64,000 nucleotides of DNA, from NCBI RefSeq assembly GCF_037975245.1, contig NC_092568.1:28082501-28146500 (forward strand), written 5' to 3'. Origin of the DNA: Apostichopus japonicus. Lineage: Eukaryota > Echinodermata > Holothuroidea > Aspidochirotida > Stichopodidae. The position numbers and the translations under genes are program-made. The notes under the pieces are model-generated. The model was not told the origin of the DNA and did not search any database. It was given only the letters and a program-made list of their open reading frames with translations. Position 1 is the stretch's first letter. Every line of letters begins with the position of its first letter. Below, piece after piece: positions 36,840 through 49,900 of the stretch.

Positions 36840-39800
36840 TAATCCACCTAATATCTCAGTCCATACAGTGGCGCGATGGCTTGGCGCACTGTGCGAGCTG
36901 ATGATCGAGACTCTCTTTTGCATCCGTGGTTCGAAGCCCGGGTGATGACGTCTTTTGCCGATCTTTTACAGCAAGTGCCTACACGGGGAGCTGTAAGTAT
37001 TAGTTAATCCACCTAATATCTCAGTCCATACAGTGGCGCGATGGCTTGGCGCACTGTGCGAGCTGATGTTCGAGACTCTCTTTTGCATCCGTGGTTCGAG
37101 CCCCGGGTGATGACGTCTTTTGCCGATCTTTTACAGCAAGTGCCTACACGGGGAGCTGTAAGTATTAGTTAATCCACCTAATATCTCAGTCCATACAGTG
37201 TCGCGATGGCTTGGCGCACTGTGCGAGCTGATGATCGAGACTCTCTTTTGCATCCGTGGTTCGAAGCCCCGGGTGATGACGTCTTTTGCCGATCTTTTAC
37301 AGCAAGTGCCTACACGGGGAGCTGTAAGTATTATTTAATCCACCTAATATCTCAGTCCATAGTGTGTCGCGATGGCTTGGCGCACTGTGCGAGCTGATGA
37401 TCGAGACTCTCTTTTGCATCCGTGGTTCGAACCCCTTGGTGATGACGTCTTTTGCCGATCTTTTACAGCAAGTGCCTACACGGGGAGCTGTAAGTATTAG
37501 TTAATCCACCTAATATCTCAGTCCATAGTGTGGCGCGATGGCTTGGCGCACTGTGCGAGCTGATGATCGAGACTCTCTTTTGCATCCGTGGTTCGAAGCC
37601 CGGGTGATGACGTCTTTTGCCGATCTTTTACAGCAAGTGCCTACACGGGGAGCTGTAAGTATTAGTTAATCCACCTAATATCTCAGTCCATACAGTGGCG
37701 CGATGGCTTGGCGCACTGTGCGAGCTGATGTTCGAGACTCTCTTTTGCATCCGTGTTTCGAGCCCCGGGTGATGACGTCTTTTGCCGATCTTTTACAGCA
37801 AGTGCCTACACGGGGAGCTGTAAGTATTAGTTAATCCAGCTAATATCTCAGTCCATACAGTGGCGCGATGGCTTTGCGCACTGTGCGAGCTGATGATCGA
37901 GACTCTCTTTTGCATCCGTGGTTCGAAGCCCCGGGTGATGACGTCTTTTGCCGATCTTTTACAGCAAGTGCCTACACGGGGAGCTGTAAGTATTAGTTAA
38001 TCCAGCTAATATCTCAGTCCATACAGTGGCGCGATGGCTTGGCGCACTGTGCGAGCTGATGATCGAGACTCTCTTTTGCATCCGTGGTTCGAAGCCCCGG
38101 GTGATGACGTCTTTTGCCGATCTTTTACAGCAAGTGCCTACACGGGGAGCTGTAAGTATTAGTTAATCCAGCTAATATCTCAGTCCATACAGTGGCGCGA
38201 TGGCTTGGCGCACTGTGCGAGCTGATGATCGAGACTCTCTTTTGCATCCGTGGTTCGAAGCCCCGGGTGATGACGTCTTTTGCCGATCTTTTACAGCAAG
38301 TGCCTACACGGGGAGCTGTAAGTATTAGTTAATCCACCTAATATCTCAGTCCATACAGTGGCGCGATGGCTTGGCGCACTGTGCGAGCTGATGATCGAGA
38401 CTCTCTTTTGCATCCGTGGTTCGAAGCCCCGGGTGATGACGTCTTTTGCCGATCTTTTACAGCAAGTGCCTACACGGGGAGCTGTAAGTATTAGTTAATC
38501 CACCTAATATCTCAGTCCATACAGTGGCGCGATGGCTTGGCGCACTGTGCGAGCCGATGTTCGAGACTATCTTTTGCATCCGTGGTTCGAAGCCCGGGTG
38601 ATGACGTCTTTTGCCGATCTTTTACAGCAAGTGCCTACACGGGGAGCTGTAAGTATTAGTTAATCCACCTAATATCTCAGTCCATACAGTGGCGCGATGG
38701 CTTGGCGCACTGTGCGAGCTGATGATCGAGACTCTCTTTTGCATCCGTGGTTCGAAGCCCGGGTGATGACGTCTTTTGCCGATCTTTTACAGCAAGTGCC
38801 TACACGGGGAGCTGTAAGTATTAGTTAATCCACCTAATATCTCAGTCCATACAGTGGCGCGATGGCTTGGCGCACTGTGCGAGCTGATGTTCGAGACTAT
38901 CTTTTGCATCCGTGGTTCGAGCCCCGGGTGATGACGTCTTTTGCCGATCTTTTACAGCAAGTGCCTACACGGGGAGCTGTAAGTATTAGTTAATCCACCT
39001 AATATCTCAGTCCATACAGTGGCGCGATGGCTTGGCGCACTGTGCGAGCTGATGATCGAGACTCTCTTTTGCATCCGTGGTTCGAAGCCCCGGGTGATGA
39101 CGTCTTTTGCCGATCTTTTACAGCAAGTGCCTACACGGGGAGCTGTAAGTATTATTTAATCCACCTAATATCTCAGTCCATAGTGTGTCGCGATGGCTTG
39201 GCGCACTGTGCGAGCTGATGATCGAGACTCTCTTTTGCATCCGTGGTTCGAAGCCCCGGGTGATGACGTCTTTTGCCGATCTTTTACAGCAAGTGCCTAC
39301 ACGGGGAGCTGTAAGTATTAGTTAATCCACCTAATATCTCAGTCCATACAGTGGCGCGATGGCTTGGCGCACTGTGCGAGCCGATGTTCGAGACTATCTT
39401 TTGCATCCGTGGTTCGAAGCCCGGGTGATGACGTCTTTTGCCGATCTTTTACAGCAAGTGCCTACACGGGGAGCTGTAAGTATTAGTTAATCCACCTAAT
39501 ATCTCAGTCCATACAGTGGCGCGATGGCTTGGCGCACTGTGCGAGCTGATGTTCGAGACTCTCTTTTGCATCCGTGGTTCGAGCCCCGGGTGATGACGTC
39601 TTTTGCCGATCTTTTACAGCAAGTGCCTACACGGGGAGCTGTAAGTATTAGTTAATCCACCTAATATCTCAGTCCATACAGTGGCGCGATGGCTTGGCGC
39701 ACTGTGCGAGCTGATGATCGAGACTCTCTTTTGCATCCGTGGTTCGAAGCCCCGGGTGATGACGTCTTTTGCCGATCTTTTACAGCAAGTGCCTACACGG

Positions 39801-40314
39801 GGAGCTGTAAGTATTATTTAATCCACCTAATATCTCAGTCCATAGTGTGTCGCGATGGCTTGGCGCACTGTGCGAGCTGATGATCGAGACTCTCTTTTGC
39901 ATCCGTGGTTCGAACCCCTTGGTGATGACGTCTTTTGCCGATCTTTTACAGAAAGTGCCTACACGGGGAGCTGTAAGTATTAGTTAATCCACCTAATATC
40001 TCAGTCCATAGTGTGGCGCGATGGCTTCGCGCACTGTGCGAGCTGATGATCGAGACTCTCTTTTGCATCCGTGGTTCGAAGCCCGGGTGATGACGTCTTT
40101 TGCCGATCTTTTACAGCAAGTGCCTACACGGGGAGCTGTAAGTATTAGTTAATCCACCTAATATCTCAGTCCATACAGTGGCGCGATGGCTTGGCGCACT
40201 GTGCGAGCTGATGTTCGAGACTCTCTTTTGCATCCGTGTTTCGAGCCCCGGGTGATGACGTCTTTTGCCGATCTTTTACAGCAAGTGCCTACACGGGGAG
40301 CTGTAAGTATTAGT
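36840..40314 (+). repeat. Tandem higher-order unit of 21 monomers, copy 1
   Basis: Markers CCGTGTTTCG (37,751), GCTTTGCGC (37,871), GAGCCGATGTTC (38,551 and 39,378), CAGAAAGTGCC (about 39,950), GGCTTCGCGC (40,024) and a second CCGTGTTTCG (40,235) recur at +3,475 bp in the left part and +3,640 bp in the right part. The second copy follows directly, so this is a true tandem higher-order repeat. The GCTTTGCGC marker is also at 35,718, another 13-monomer offset (2,153 bp). Confidence 0.85.
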
Positions 40315-43300
40315 TAATCCACCTAATATCTCAGTCCATACAGTGGCGCGATGGCTTGGCGCACTGTGCGAGCTGATGATCGAGACTCTCTTTTGCATCC
40401 GTGGTTCGAAGCCCGGGTGATGACGTCTTTTGCCGATCTTTTACAGCAAGTGCCTACACGGGGAGCTGTAAGTATTAGTTAATCCACCTAATATCTCAGT
40501 CCATACAGTGGCGCGATGGCTTGGCGCACTGTGCGAGCTGATGTTCGAGACTCTCTTTTGCATCCGTGGTTCGAGCCCCGGGTGATGACGTCTTTTGCCG
40601 ATCTTTTACAGCAAGTGCCTACACGGGGAGCTGTAAGTATTAGTTAATCCACCTAATATCTCAGTCCATACAGTGGCGCGATGGCTTGGCGCACTGTGCG
40701 AGCTGATGATCGAGACTCTCTTTTGCATCCGTGGTTCGAAGCCCCGGGTGATGACGTCTTTTGCCGATCTTTTACAGCAAGTGCCTACACGGGGAGCTGT
40801 AAGTATTATTTAATCCACCTAATATCTCAGTCCATAGTGTGTCGCGATGGCTTGGCGCACTGTGCGAGCTGATGATCGAGACTCTCTTTTGCATCCGTGG
40901 TTCGAACCCCTTGGTGATGACGTCTTTTGCCGATCTTTTACAGCAAGTGCCTACACGGGGAGCTGTAAGTATTAGTTAATCCACCTAATATCTCAGTCCA
41001 TAGTGTGGCGCGATGGCTTGGCGCACTGTGCGAGCTGATGATCGAGACTCTCTTTTGCATCCGTGGTTCGAAGCCCGGGTGATGACGTCTTTTGCCGATC
41101 TTTTACAGCAAGTGCCTACACGGGGAGCTGTAAGTATTAGTTAATCCACCTAATATCTCAGTCCATACAGTGGCGCGATGGCTTGGCGCACTGTGCGAGC
41201 TGATGTTCGAGACTCTCTTTTGCATCCGTGTTTCGAGCCCCGGGTGATGACGTCTTTTGCCGATCTTTTACAGCAAGTGCCTACACGGGGAGCTGTAAGT
41301 ATTAGTTAATCCACCTAATATCTCAGTCCATACAGTGGCGCGATGGCTTTGCGCACTGTGCGAGCTGATGATCGAGACTCTCTTTTGCATCCGTGGTTCG
41401 AAGCCCCGGGTGATGACGTCTTTTGCCGATCTTTTACAGCAAGTGCCTACACGGGGAGCTGTAAGTATTAGTTAATCCAGCTAATATCTCAGTCCATACA
41501 GTGGCGCGATGGCTTGGCGCACTGTGCGAGCTGATGATCGAGACTCTCTTTTGCATCCGTGGTTCGAAGCCCCGGGTGATGACGTCTTTTGCCGATCTTT
41601 TACAGCAAGTGCCTACACGGGGAGCTGTAAGTATTAGTTAATCCAGCTAATATCTCAGTCCATACAGTGGCGCGATGGCTTGGCGCACTGTGCGAGCTGA
41701 TGATCGAGACTCTCTTTTGCATCCGTGGTTCGAAGCCCCGGGTGATGACGTCTTTTGCCGATCTTTTACAGCAAGTGCCTACACGGGGAGCTGTAAGTAT
41801 TAGTTAATCCACCTAATATCTCAGTCCATACAGTGGCGCGATGGCTTGGCGCACTGTGCGAGCTGATGATCGAGACTCTCTTTTGCATCCGTGGTTCGAA
41901 GCCCCGGGTGATGACGTCTTTTGCCGATCTTTTACAGCAAGTGCCTACACGGGGAGCTGTAAGTATTAGTTAATCCACCTAATATCTCAGTCCATACAGT
42001 GGCGCGATGGCTTGGCGCACTGTGCGAGCCGATGTTCGAGACTATCTTTTGCATCCGTGGTTCGAAGCCCGGGTGATGACGTCTTTTGCCGATCTTTTAC
42101 AGCAAGTGCCTACACGGGGAGCTGTAAGTATTAGTTAATCCACCTAATATCTCAGTCCATACAGTGGCGCGATGGCTTGGCGCACTGTGCGAGCTGATGA
42201 TCGAGACTCTCTTTTGCATCCGTGGTTCGAAGCCCGGGTGATGACGTCTTTTGCCGATCTTTTACAGCAAGTGCCTACACGGGGAGCTGTAAGTATTAGT
42301 TAATCCACCTAATATCTCAGTCCATACAGTGGCGCGATGGCTTGGCGCACTGTGCGAGCTGATGTTCGAGACTATCTTTTGCATCCGTGGTTCGAGCCCC
42401 GGGTGATGACGTCTTTTGCCGATCTTTTACAGCAAGTGCCTACACGGGGAGCTGTAAGTATTAGTTAATCCACCTAATATCTCAGTCCATACAGTGGCGC
42501 GATGGCTTGGCGCACTGTGCGAGCTGATGATCGAGACTCTCTTTTGCATCCGTGGTTCGAAGCCCCGGGTGATGACGTCTTTTGCCGATCTTTTACAGCA
42601 AGTGCCTACACGGGGAGCTGTAAGTATTATTTAATCCACCTAATATCTCAGTCCATAGTGTGTCGCGATGGCTTGGCGCACTGTGCGAGCTGATGATCGA
42701 GACTCTCTTTTGCATCCGTGGTTCGAAGCCCCGGGTGATGACGTCTTTTGCCGATCTTTTACAGCAAGTGCCTACACGGGGAGCTGTAAGTATTAGTTAA
42801 TCCACCTAATATCTCAGTCCATACAGTGGCGCGATGGCTTGGCGCACTGTGCGAGCCGATGTTCGAGACTATCTTTTGCATCCGTGGTTCGAAGCCCGGG
42901 TGATGACGTCTTTTGCCGATCTTTTACAGCAAGTGCCTACACGGGGAGCTGTAAGTATTAGTTAATCCACCTAATATCTCAGTCCATACAGTGGCGCGAT
43001 GGCTTGGCGCACTGTGCGAGCTGATGATCGAGACTCTCTTTTGCATCCGTGGTTCGAAGCCCGGGTGATGACGTCTTTTGCCGATCTTTTACAGCAAGTG
43101 CCTACACGGGGAGCTGTAAGTATTAGTTAATCCACCTAATATCTCAGTCCATACAGTGGCGCGATGGCTTGGCGCACTGTGCGAGCTGATGTTCGAGACT
43201 ATCTTTTGCATCCGTGGTTCGAGCCCCGGGTGATGACGTCTTTTGCCGATCTTTTACAGCAAGTGCCTACACGGGGAGCTGTAAGTATTAGTTAATCCAC

Positions 43301-43940
43301 CTAATATCTCAGTCCATACAGTGGCGCGATGGCTTGGCGCACTGTGCGAGCTGATGATCGAGACTCTCTTTTGCATCCGTGGTTCGAAGCCCCGGGTGAT
43401 GACGTCTTTTGCCGATCTTTTACAGCAAGTGCCTACACGGGGAGCTGTAAGTATTATTTAATCCACCTAATATCTCAGTCCATAGTGTGTCGCGATGGCT
43501 TGGCGCACTGTGCGAGCTGATGATCGAGACTCTCTTTTGCATCCGTGGTTCGAACCCCTTGGTGATGACGTCTTTTGCCGATCTTTTACAGAAAGTGCCT
43601 ACACGGGGAGCTGTAAGTATTAGTTAATCCACCTAATATCTCAGTCCATAGTGTGGCGCGATGGCTTCGCGCACTGTGCGAGCTGATGATCGAGACTCTC
43701 TTTTGCATCCGTGGTTCGAAGCCCGGGTGATGACGTCTTTTGCCGATCTTTTACAGCAAGTGCCTACACGGGGAGCTGTAAGTATTAGTTAATCCACCTA
43801 ATATCTCAGTCCATACAGTGGCGCGATGGCTTGGCGCACTGTGCGAGCTGATGTTCGAGACTCTCTTTTGCATCCGTGTTTCGAGCCCCGGGTGATGACG
43901 TCTTTTGCCGATCTTTTACAGCAAGTGCCTACACGGGGAG
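40315..43940 (+). repeat. Tandem higher-order unit of 22 monomers, copy 2
   Basis: Partner of 36,840-40,314: CCGTGTTTCG 41,226; GCTTTGCGC 41,346; GAGCCGATGTTC 42,026 and 42,853; CAGAAAGTGCC about 43,590; GGCTTCGCGC 43,664. The change of offset from 3,475 to 3,640 bp lies after 42,853 and equals one extra monomer (GATGATCGAG, GAAGCCCGGG) near 43,018. Confidence 0.85.
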
Positions 43941-46900
43941 CTGTAAGTATTAGTTAATCCACCTAATATCTCAGTCCATACAGTGGCGCGATGGCTTGGC
44001 GCACTGTGCGAGCTGATGATCGAGACTCTCTTTTGCATCCGTGGTTCGAAGCCCTTGGTGATGACGTCTTTTGCCGATCTTTTACAGCAAGTGCCTACAC
44101 GGGGAGCTGTAAGTATTAGTTAATCCACCTAATATCTCAGTCCATACAGTGGCGCGATGGCTTGGCGCACTGTGCGAGCTGATGATCGAGACTCTCTTTT
44201 GCATCCGTGGTTCGAAGCCCGGGTGATGACGTCTTTTGCCGATCTTTTACAGCAAGTGCCTACACGGGGAGCTGTAAGTATTAGTTAATCCACCTAATAT
44301 CTCAGTCCATACAGTGGCGCGATGGCTTGGCGCACTGTGCGAGCTGATGATCGAGACTCTCTTTTGCATCCGTGGTTCGAAGCCCGGGTGATGACGTCTT
44401 TTGCCGATCTTTTACAGCAAGTGCCTACACGGGGAGCTGTAAGTATTAGTTAATCCAGCTAATATCTCAGTCCATACAGTGGCGCGATGGCTTGGCGCAC
44501 TGTGCGAGCTGATGATCGAGACTCTCTTTTGCATCCGTGGTTCGAAGCCCGGGTGATGACGTCTTTTGCCGATCTTTTACAGCAAGTGCCTACACGGGGA
44601 GCTGTAAGTATTAGTTAATCCAGCTAATATCTCAGTCCATACAGTGGCGCGATGGCTTGGCGCACTGTGCGAGCTGATGATCGAGACTCTCTTTTGCATC
44701 CGTGGTTCGAAGCCCGGGTGATGACGTCTTTTGCCGATCTTTTACAGCAAGTGCCTACACGGGGAGCTGTAAGTATTAGTTAATCCAGCTAATATCTCAG
44801 TCCATACAGTGGCGCGATGGCTTGGCGCACTGTGCGAGCTGATGATCGAGACTCTCTTTTGCATCCGTGGTTCGAAGCCCGGGTGATGACGTCTTTTGCC
44901 GATCTTTTACAGCAAGTGCCTACACGGGGAGCTGTAAGTATTAGTTAATCCACTTAATATCTCAGTCCATACAGTGGCGCGATGGCTTGGCGCACTGTGC
45001 GAGCTGATGATCGAGACTCTCTTTTGCATCCGTGGTTCGAAGCCCGGGTGATGACGTCTTTTGCCGATCTTTTACAGCAAGTGCCTACACGGGGAGCTGT
45101 AAGTATTAGTTAATCCAGCTAATATCTCAGTCCATACAGTGGCGCGATGGCTTGGCGCACTGTGCGAGCTGATGATCGAGACTCTCTTTTGCATCCGTGG
45201 TTCGAGCCCCGGCTGATGACGTCTTTTGCCGATCTTTTACAGCAAGTGCCTACACGGGGAGCTGTAAGTATTAGTTAATCCAGCTAATATCTCAGTCCAT
45301 ACAGTGGCGCGATGGCTTGGCGCACTGTGCGAGCTGATGATCGAGACTCTCTTTTGCATCCGTGGTTCGAGCCCCGGGTAATGACGTCTTTTGCCGATCT
45401 TTTACAGCAAGTGCCTACACGGGGAGCTGTAAGTATTAGTTAATCCAGCTAATATATCAGTCCATACAGTGGCGCGATGGCTTGGCGCACTGTGCGAGCT
45501 GATGATCGAGACTCTCTTTTGCATCCGTGGTTCGAAGCCCCGGGTGATGACGTCTTTTGCCGATCTTTTACAGCAAGTGCCTACACGGGGAGCTGTAAGT
45601 ATTAGTTAATCCAGCTAATATCTCAGTCCATACAGTGGCGCGATGGCTTGGCGCACTGTGCGAGCTGATGATCGAGACTCTCTTTTGCATCCGTGGTTCG
45701 AAGCCCCGGGTGATGACGTCTTTTGCCGATCTTTTACAGCAAGTGCCTACACGGGGAGCTGTAAGTATTAGTTAATCCACCTAATATCTCAGTCCATACA
45801 GTGGCGCGATGGCTTGGCGCACTGTGCGAGCTGATGATCGAGACTCTCTTTTGCATCCGTGGTTCGAAGCCCCGGGTGATGACGTCTTTTGCCGATCTTT
45901 ACAGCAAGTGCCTACACGGGGAGCTGTAAGTATTAGTTAATCCACCTAATATCTCAGTCCATACAGTGGCGCGATGGCTTGGCGCACTGTGCGAGCTGAT
46001 GATCGAGACTCTCTTTTGCATCCGTGGTTCGAACCCCGGGTGATGACGTCTTTTGCCGATCTTTTACAGCAAGTGCCTACACGGGGAGCTGTAAGTATTA
46101 GTTAATCCAGCTAATATCTCAGTCCATACAGTGGCGCGATGGCTTGGCGCACTGTGCGAGCTGATGATCGAGACTCTCTTTTGCATCCGTGGTTCGAACC
46201 CCGGGTGATGACGTCTTTTGCCGATCTTTTACAGCAAGTGCCTACACGGGGAGCTGTAAGTATTAGTTAATCCAGCTAATATCTCAGTCCATACAGTGGC
46301 GCGATGGCTTGGCGCACTGTGCGAGCTGATGATCGAGACTCTCTTTTGCATCCGTGGTTCGAACCCCGGGTGATGACGTCTTTTGCCGATCTTTTACAGC
46401 AAGTGCCTACACGGGGAGCTGTAAGTATTAGTTAATCCACCTAATATCTCAGTCCATACAGTGGCGCGATGGCTTGGCGCACTGTGCGAGCTGCTGATCG
46501 AGACTCTCTTTTGCATCCGTGGTTCGAAGCCCCGGGTGATGACGTCTTTTGCCGATCTTTTACAGCAAGTGCCTACACGGGGAGCTGTAAGTATTAGTTA
46601 ATCCACCTAATATCTCAGTCAATACAGTGGCGCGATGGCTTGGCGCACTGTGCGAGCTGATGATCGAGACTCTCTTTTGCATCCGTGGTTCGAGCCCCGG
46701 ATGATGACGTCTTTTGCCGATCTTTTACAGCAAGTGCCTACACGGGGAGCTGTAAGTATTAGTTAATCCACCTAATATCTCAGTCCATACAGTGGCGCGA
46801 TGGCTTGGCGCACTGTGCGAGCTGATGATCGAGACTCTCTTTTGCATCCGTGGTTCGAGCCCCGGGTGATGACGTCTTTTGCCGATCTTTTACAGCAAGT

Positions 46901-49900
46901 GCCTACACGGGGAGCTGTAAGTATTAGTTAATCCACCTAATATCTCAGTCCATACAGTGGCGCGATGGCTTGGCGCACTGTGCGAGCTGATGATCGAGAC
47001 TCTCTTTTGCATCCGTGGTTCGAGCCCCGGGTGATGACGTCTTTTGCCGATCTTTTACAGCAAGTGCCTACACGGGGAGCTGTAAGTATTAGTTAATCCA
47101 CCTAATATCTCAGTCCATACAGTGGCGCGATGGCTTGGCGCACTGTGCGAGCTGATGATCGAGACTCTCTTTTGCATCCGTGGTTCGAGCCCCGGGTGAT
47201 GACGTCTTTTGCCGATCTTTTACAGCAAGTGCCTACACGGGGAGCTGTAAGTATTAGTTAATCCACCTAATATCTCAGTCCATACAGTGGCGCGATGGCT
47301 TGGCGCACTGTGCGAGCTGATGATCGAGACTCTCTTTTGCATCCGTGGTTCGAGCCCCGGGTGATGACGTCTTTTGCCGATCTTTTACAGCAAGTGCCTA
47401 CACGGGGAGCTGTAAGTATTAGTTAATCCACCTAATATCTCAGTCCATACAGTGGCGCGATGGCTTGGCGCACTGTGCGAGCTGATGATCGAGACTCTCT
47501 TTTGCATCCGTGGTTCGAGCCCCGGGTGATGACGTCTTTTGCCGATCTTTTACAGCAAGTGCCTACACGGGGAGCTGTAAGTATTAGTTAATCCACCTAA
47601 TATCTCAGTCCATACAGTGGCGCGATGGCTTGGCGCACTGTGCGAGCTGATGATTGAGACTCTCTTTTGCATCCGTGGTTCGAGCCCCGGGTGATGACGT
47701 CTTTTGCCGATCTTTTACAGCAAGTGCCTACACGGGGAGCTGTAAGTATTAGTTAATCCACCTAATATCTCAGTCCATACAGTGGCGCGATGGCTTGGCG
47801 CACTGTGCGAGCTGATGATCGAGACTCTCTTTTGCATCCGTGGTTCGAGCCCCGGGTGATGACGTCTTTTGCCGATCTTTTACAGCAAGTGCCTACACGG
47901 GGAGCTGTAAGTATTAGTTAATCCACCTAATATCTCAGTCCATACAGTGGCGCGATGGCTTGGCGCACTGTGCGAGCTGATGATCGAGACTCTCTTTTGC
48001 ATCCGTGGTTCGAGCCCCGGGTGATGACGTCTTTTGCCGATCTTTTACAGCAAGTGCCTACACGGGGAGCTGTAAGTATTAGTTAATCCACCTAATATCT
48101 CAGTCCATACAGTGGCGCGATGGCTTGGCGCACTGTGCGAGCTGATGATCGAGACTCTCTTTTGCATCCGTGGTTCGAGCCCCGGGTGATGACGTCTTTT
48201 GCCGATCTTTTACAGCAAGTGCCTACACGGGGAGCTGTAAGTATTAGTTAATCCACCTAATATCTCAGTCCATACAGTGGCGCGATGGCTTGGCGCACTG
48301 TGCGAGCTGATGATCGAGACTCTCTTTTGCATCCGTGGTTCGAAGCCCCGGGTGATGACGTCTTTTGCCGATCTTTTACAGCAAGTGCCTACACGGGGAG
48401 CTGTAAGTATTAGTTAATCCACCTAATATCTCAGTCCATACAGTAGCGCGATGGCTTGGCGCACTGTGCGAGCTGATGATCGAGACTCTCTTTTGCATCC
48501 GTGGTTCGAACCCCGGGTGATGACGTCTTTTGCCGATCTTTTACAGCAAGTGCCTACACGGGGAGCTGTAAGTATTAGTTAATCCACCTAATATCTCAGT
48601 CCATACAGAGGCGCGATGGCTTGGCGCACTGTGCGAGCTGATGATCGAGACTCTCTTTTGCATCCGTGGTTCGAACCCCGGGTGATGACGTCTTTTGCCG
48701 ATCTTTTACAGCAAGTGCCTACACGGGGAGCTGTAAGTATTAGTTAATCCACCTAATATCTCAGTCCATACAGTGGCGCGATGGCTTGGCGCACTGTGCG
48801 AGCTGATGATCGAGACTCTCTTTTGCATCCGTGGTTCGAACCCCGGGTGATGACGTCTTTTGCCGATCTTTTACAGCAAGTGCCTACACGGGGAGCTGTA
48901 AGTATTAGTTAATCCACCTAATATCTCAGTCCATACAGTGGCGCGATGGCTTGGCGCACTGTGCGAGCTGATGATCGAGACTCTCTTCTGCATCCGTGGT
49001 TCGAACCCCGGGTGATGACGTCTTTTGCCGATCTTTTACAGCAAGTGCCTACACGGGGAGCTGTAAGTATTAGTTAATCCAGCTAATATCTCAGTCCATA
49101 CAGTGGCGCGATGGCTTGGCGCACTGTGCGAGCTGATGATCGAGACTCTCTTTTGCATCCGTGGTTCGAAGCCCGGGTGATGACGTCTTTTGCCGATCTT
49201 TTACAGCAAGTGCCTACACGGGGAGCTGTAAGTATTAGTTAATCCAGCTAATATCTCAGTCCATACAGTGGCGCGATGGCTTGGCGCACTGTGCGAGCTG
49301 CTGATCGAGACTCTCTTTTGCATCCGTGGTTCGAAGCCCGGGTGATGACGTCTTTTGCCGATCTTTTACAGCAAGTGCCTACACGGGGAGCTGTAAGTAT
49401 TAGTTAATCCACCTAATATCTCAGTCCATACAGTGGCGCGATGGCTTGGCGCACTGTGCGAGCTGCTGATCGAGACTCTCTTTTGCATCCGTGGTTCGAA
49501 GCCCGGGTGATGACGTCTTTTGCCGATCTTTTACAGCAAGTGCCTACACGGGGAGCTGTAAGTATTAGTTAATCCACCTAATATCTCAGTCCATACAGTG
49601 GCGCGATGGCTTGGCGCACTGTGCGAGCTGCTGATCGAGACTCTCTTTTGCATCCGTGGTTCGAAGCCCCGGGTGATGACGTCTTTTGCCGATCTTTGAC
49701 AGCAAGTGCCTACACGGGGAGCTGTAAGTATTAGTTAATCCACCTAATATCTCAGTCCATACAGTGGCGCGATGGCTTGGCGCACTGTGCGAGCTGATGA
49801 TCGAGACTCTCTTTTGCATCCGTGGTTCGAGCCCCGGGTGATGACGTCTTTTGCCGATCTTTGACAGCAAGTGCCTACACGGGGAGCTGTAAGTATTAGT

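Larger units (their letters stand above)
36691..43940 (+). repeat. Array domain 5: GATGTTCGAG / TAGTGTG monomer types
   Basis: About 44 monomers. Diagnostic types not seen in domains 1-4: GAGCCGATGTTCGAGACTATC (36,730; 38,551; 39,378; 42,026; 42,853), GATGTTCGAG with GAGCCCC, TATTATTTAATCC, CCATAGTGTGTCGCG, GAACCCCTTGGTG (37,431; 39,911; 40,901; 43,551) and CCGTGTTTCGAGCC. An identical 63-codon open frame appears six times (starts 37,206; 39,027; 39,689; 40,681; 42,502; 43,329). It is the monomer read through a 166-bp junction and is not treated as a gene. The types succeed each other in fixed order, forming the 21/22-monomer unit. Confidence 0.9.

Noticed and set aside
37206-43520. Six identical 63-codon plus-strand open frames (37,206; 39,027; 39,689; 40,681; 42,502; 43,329)
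   Set aside because: Each is the same satellite type read through a 166-bp junction into the next monomer. Identity comes from array duplication, and there is no gene context.
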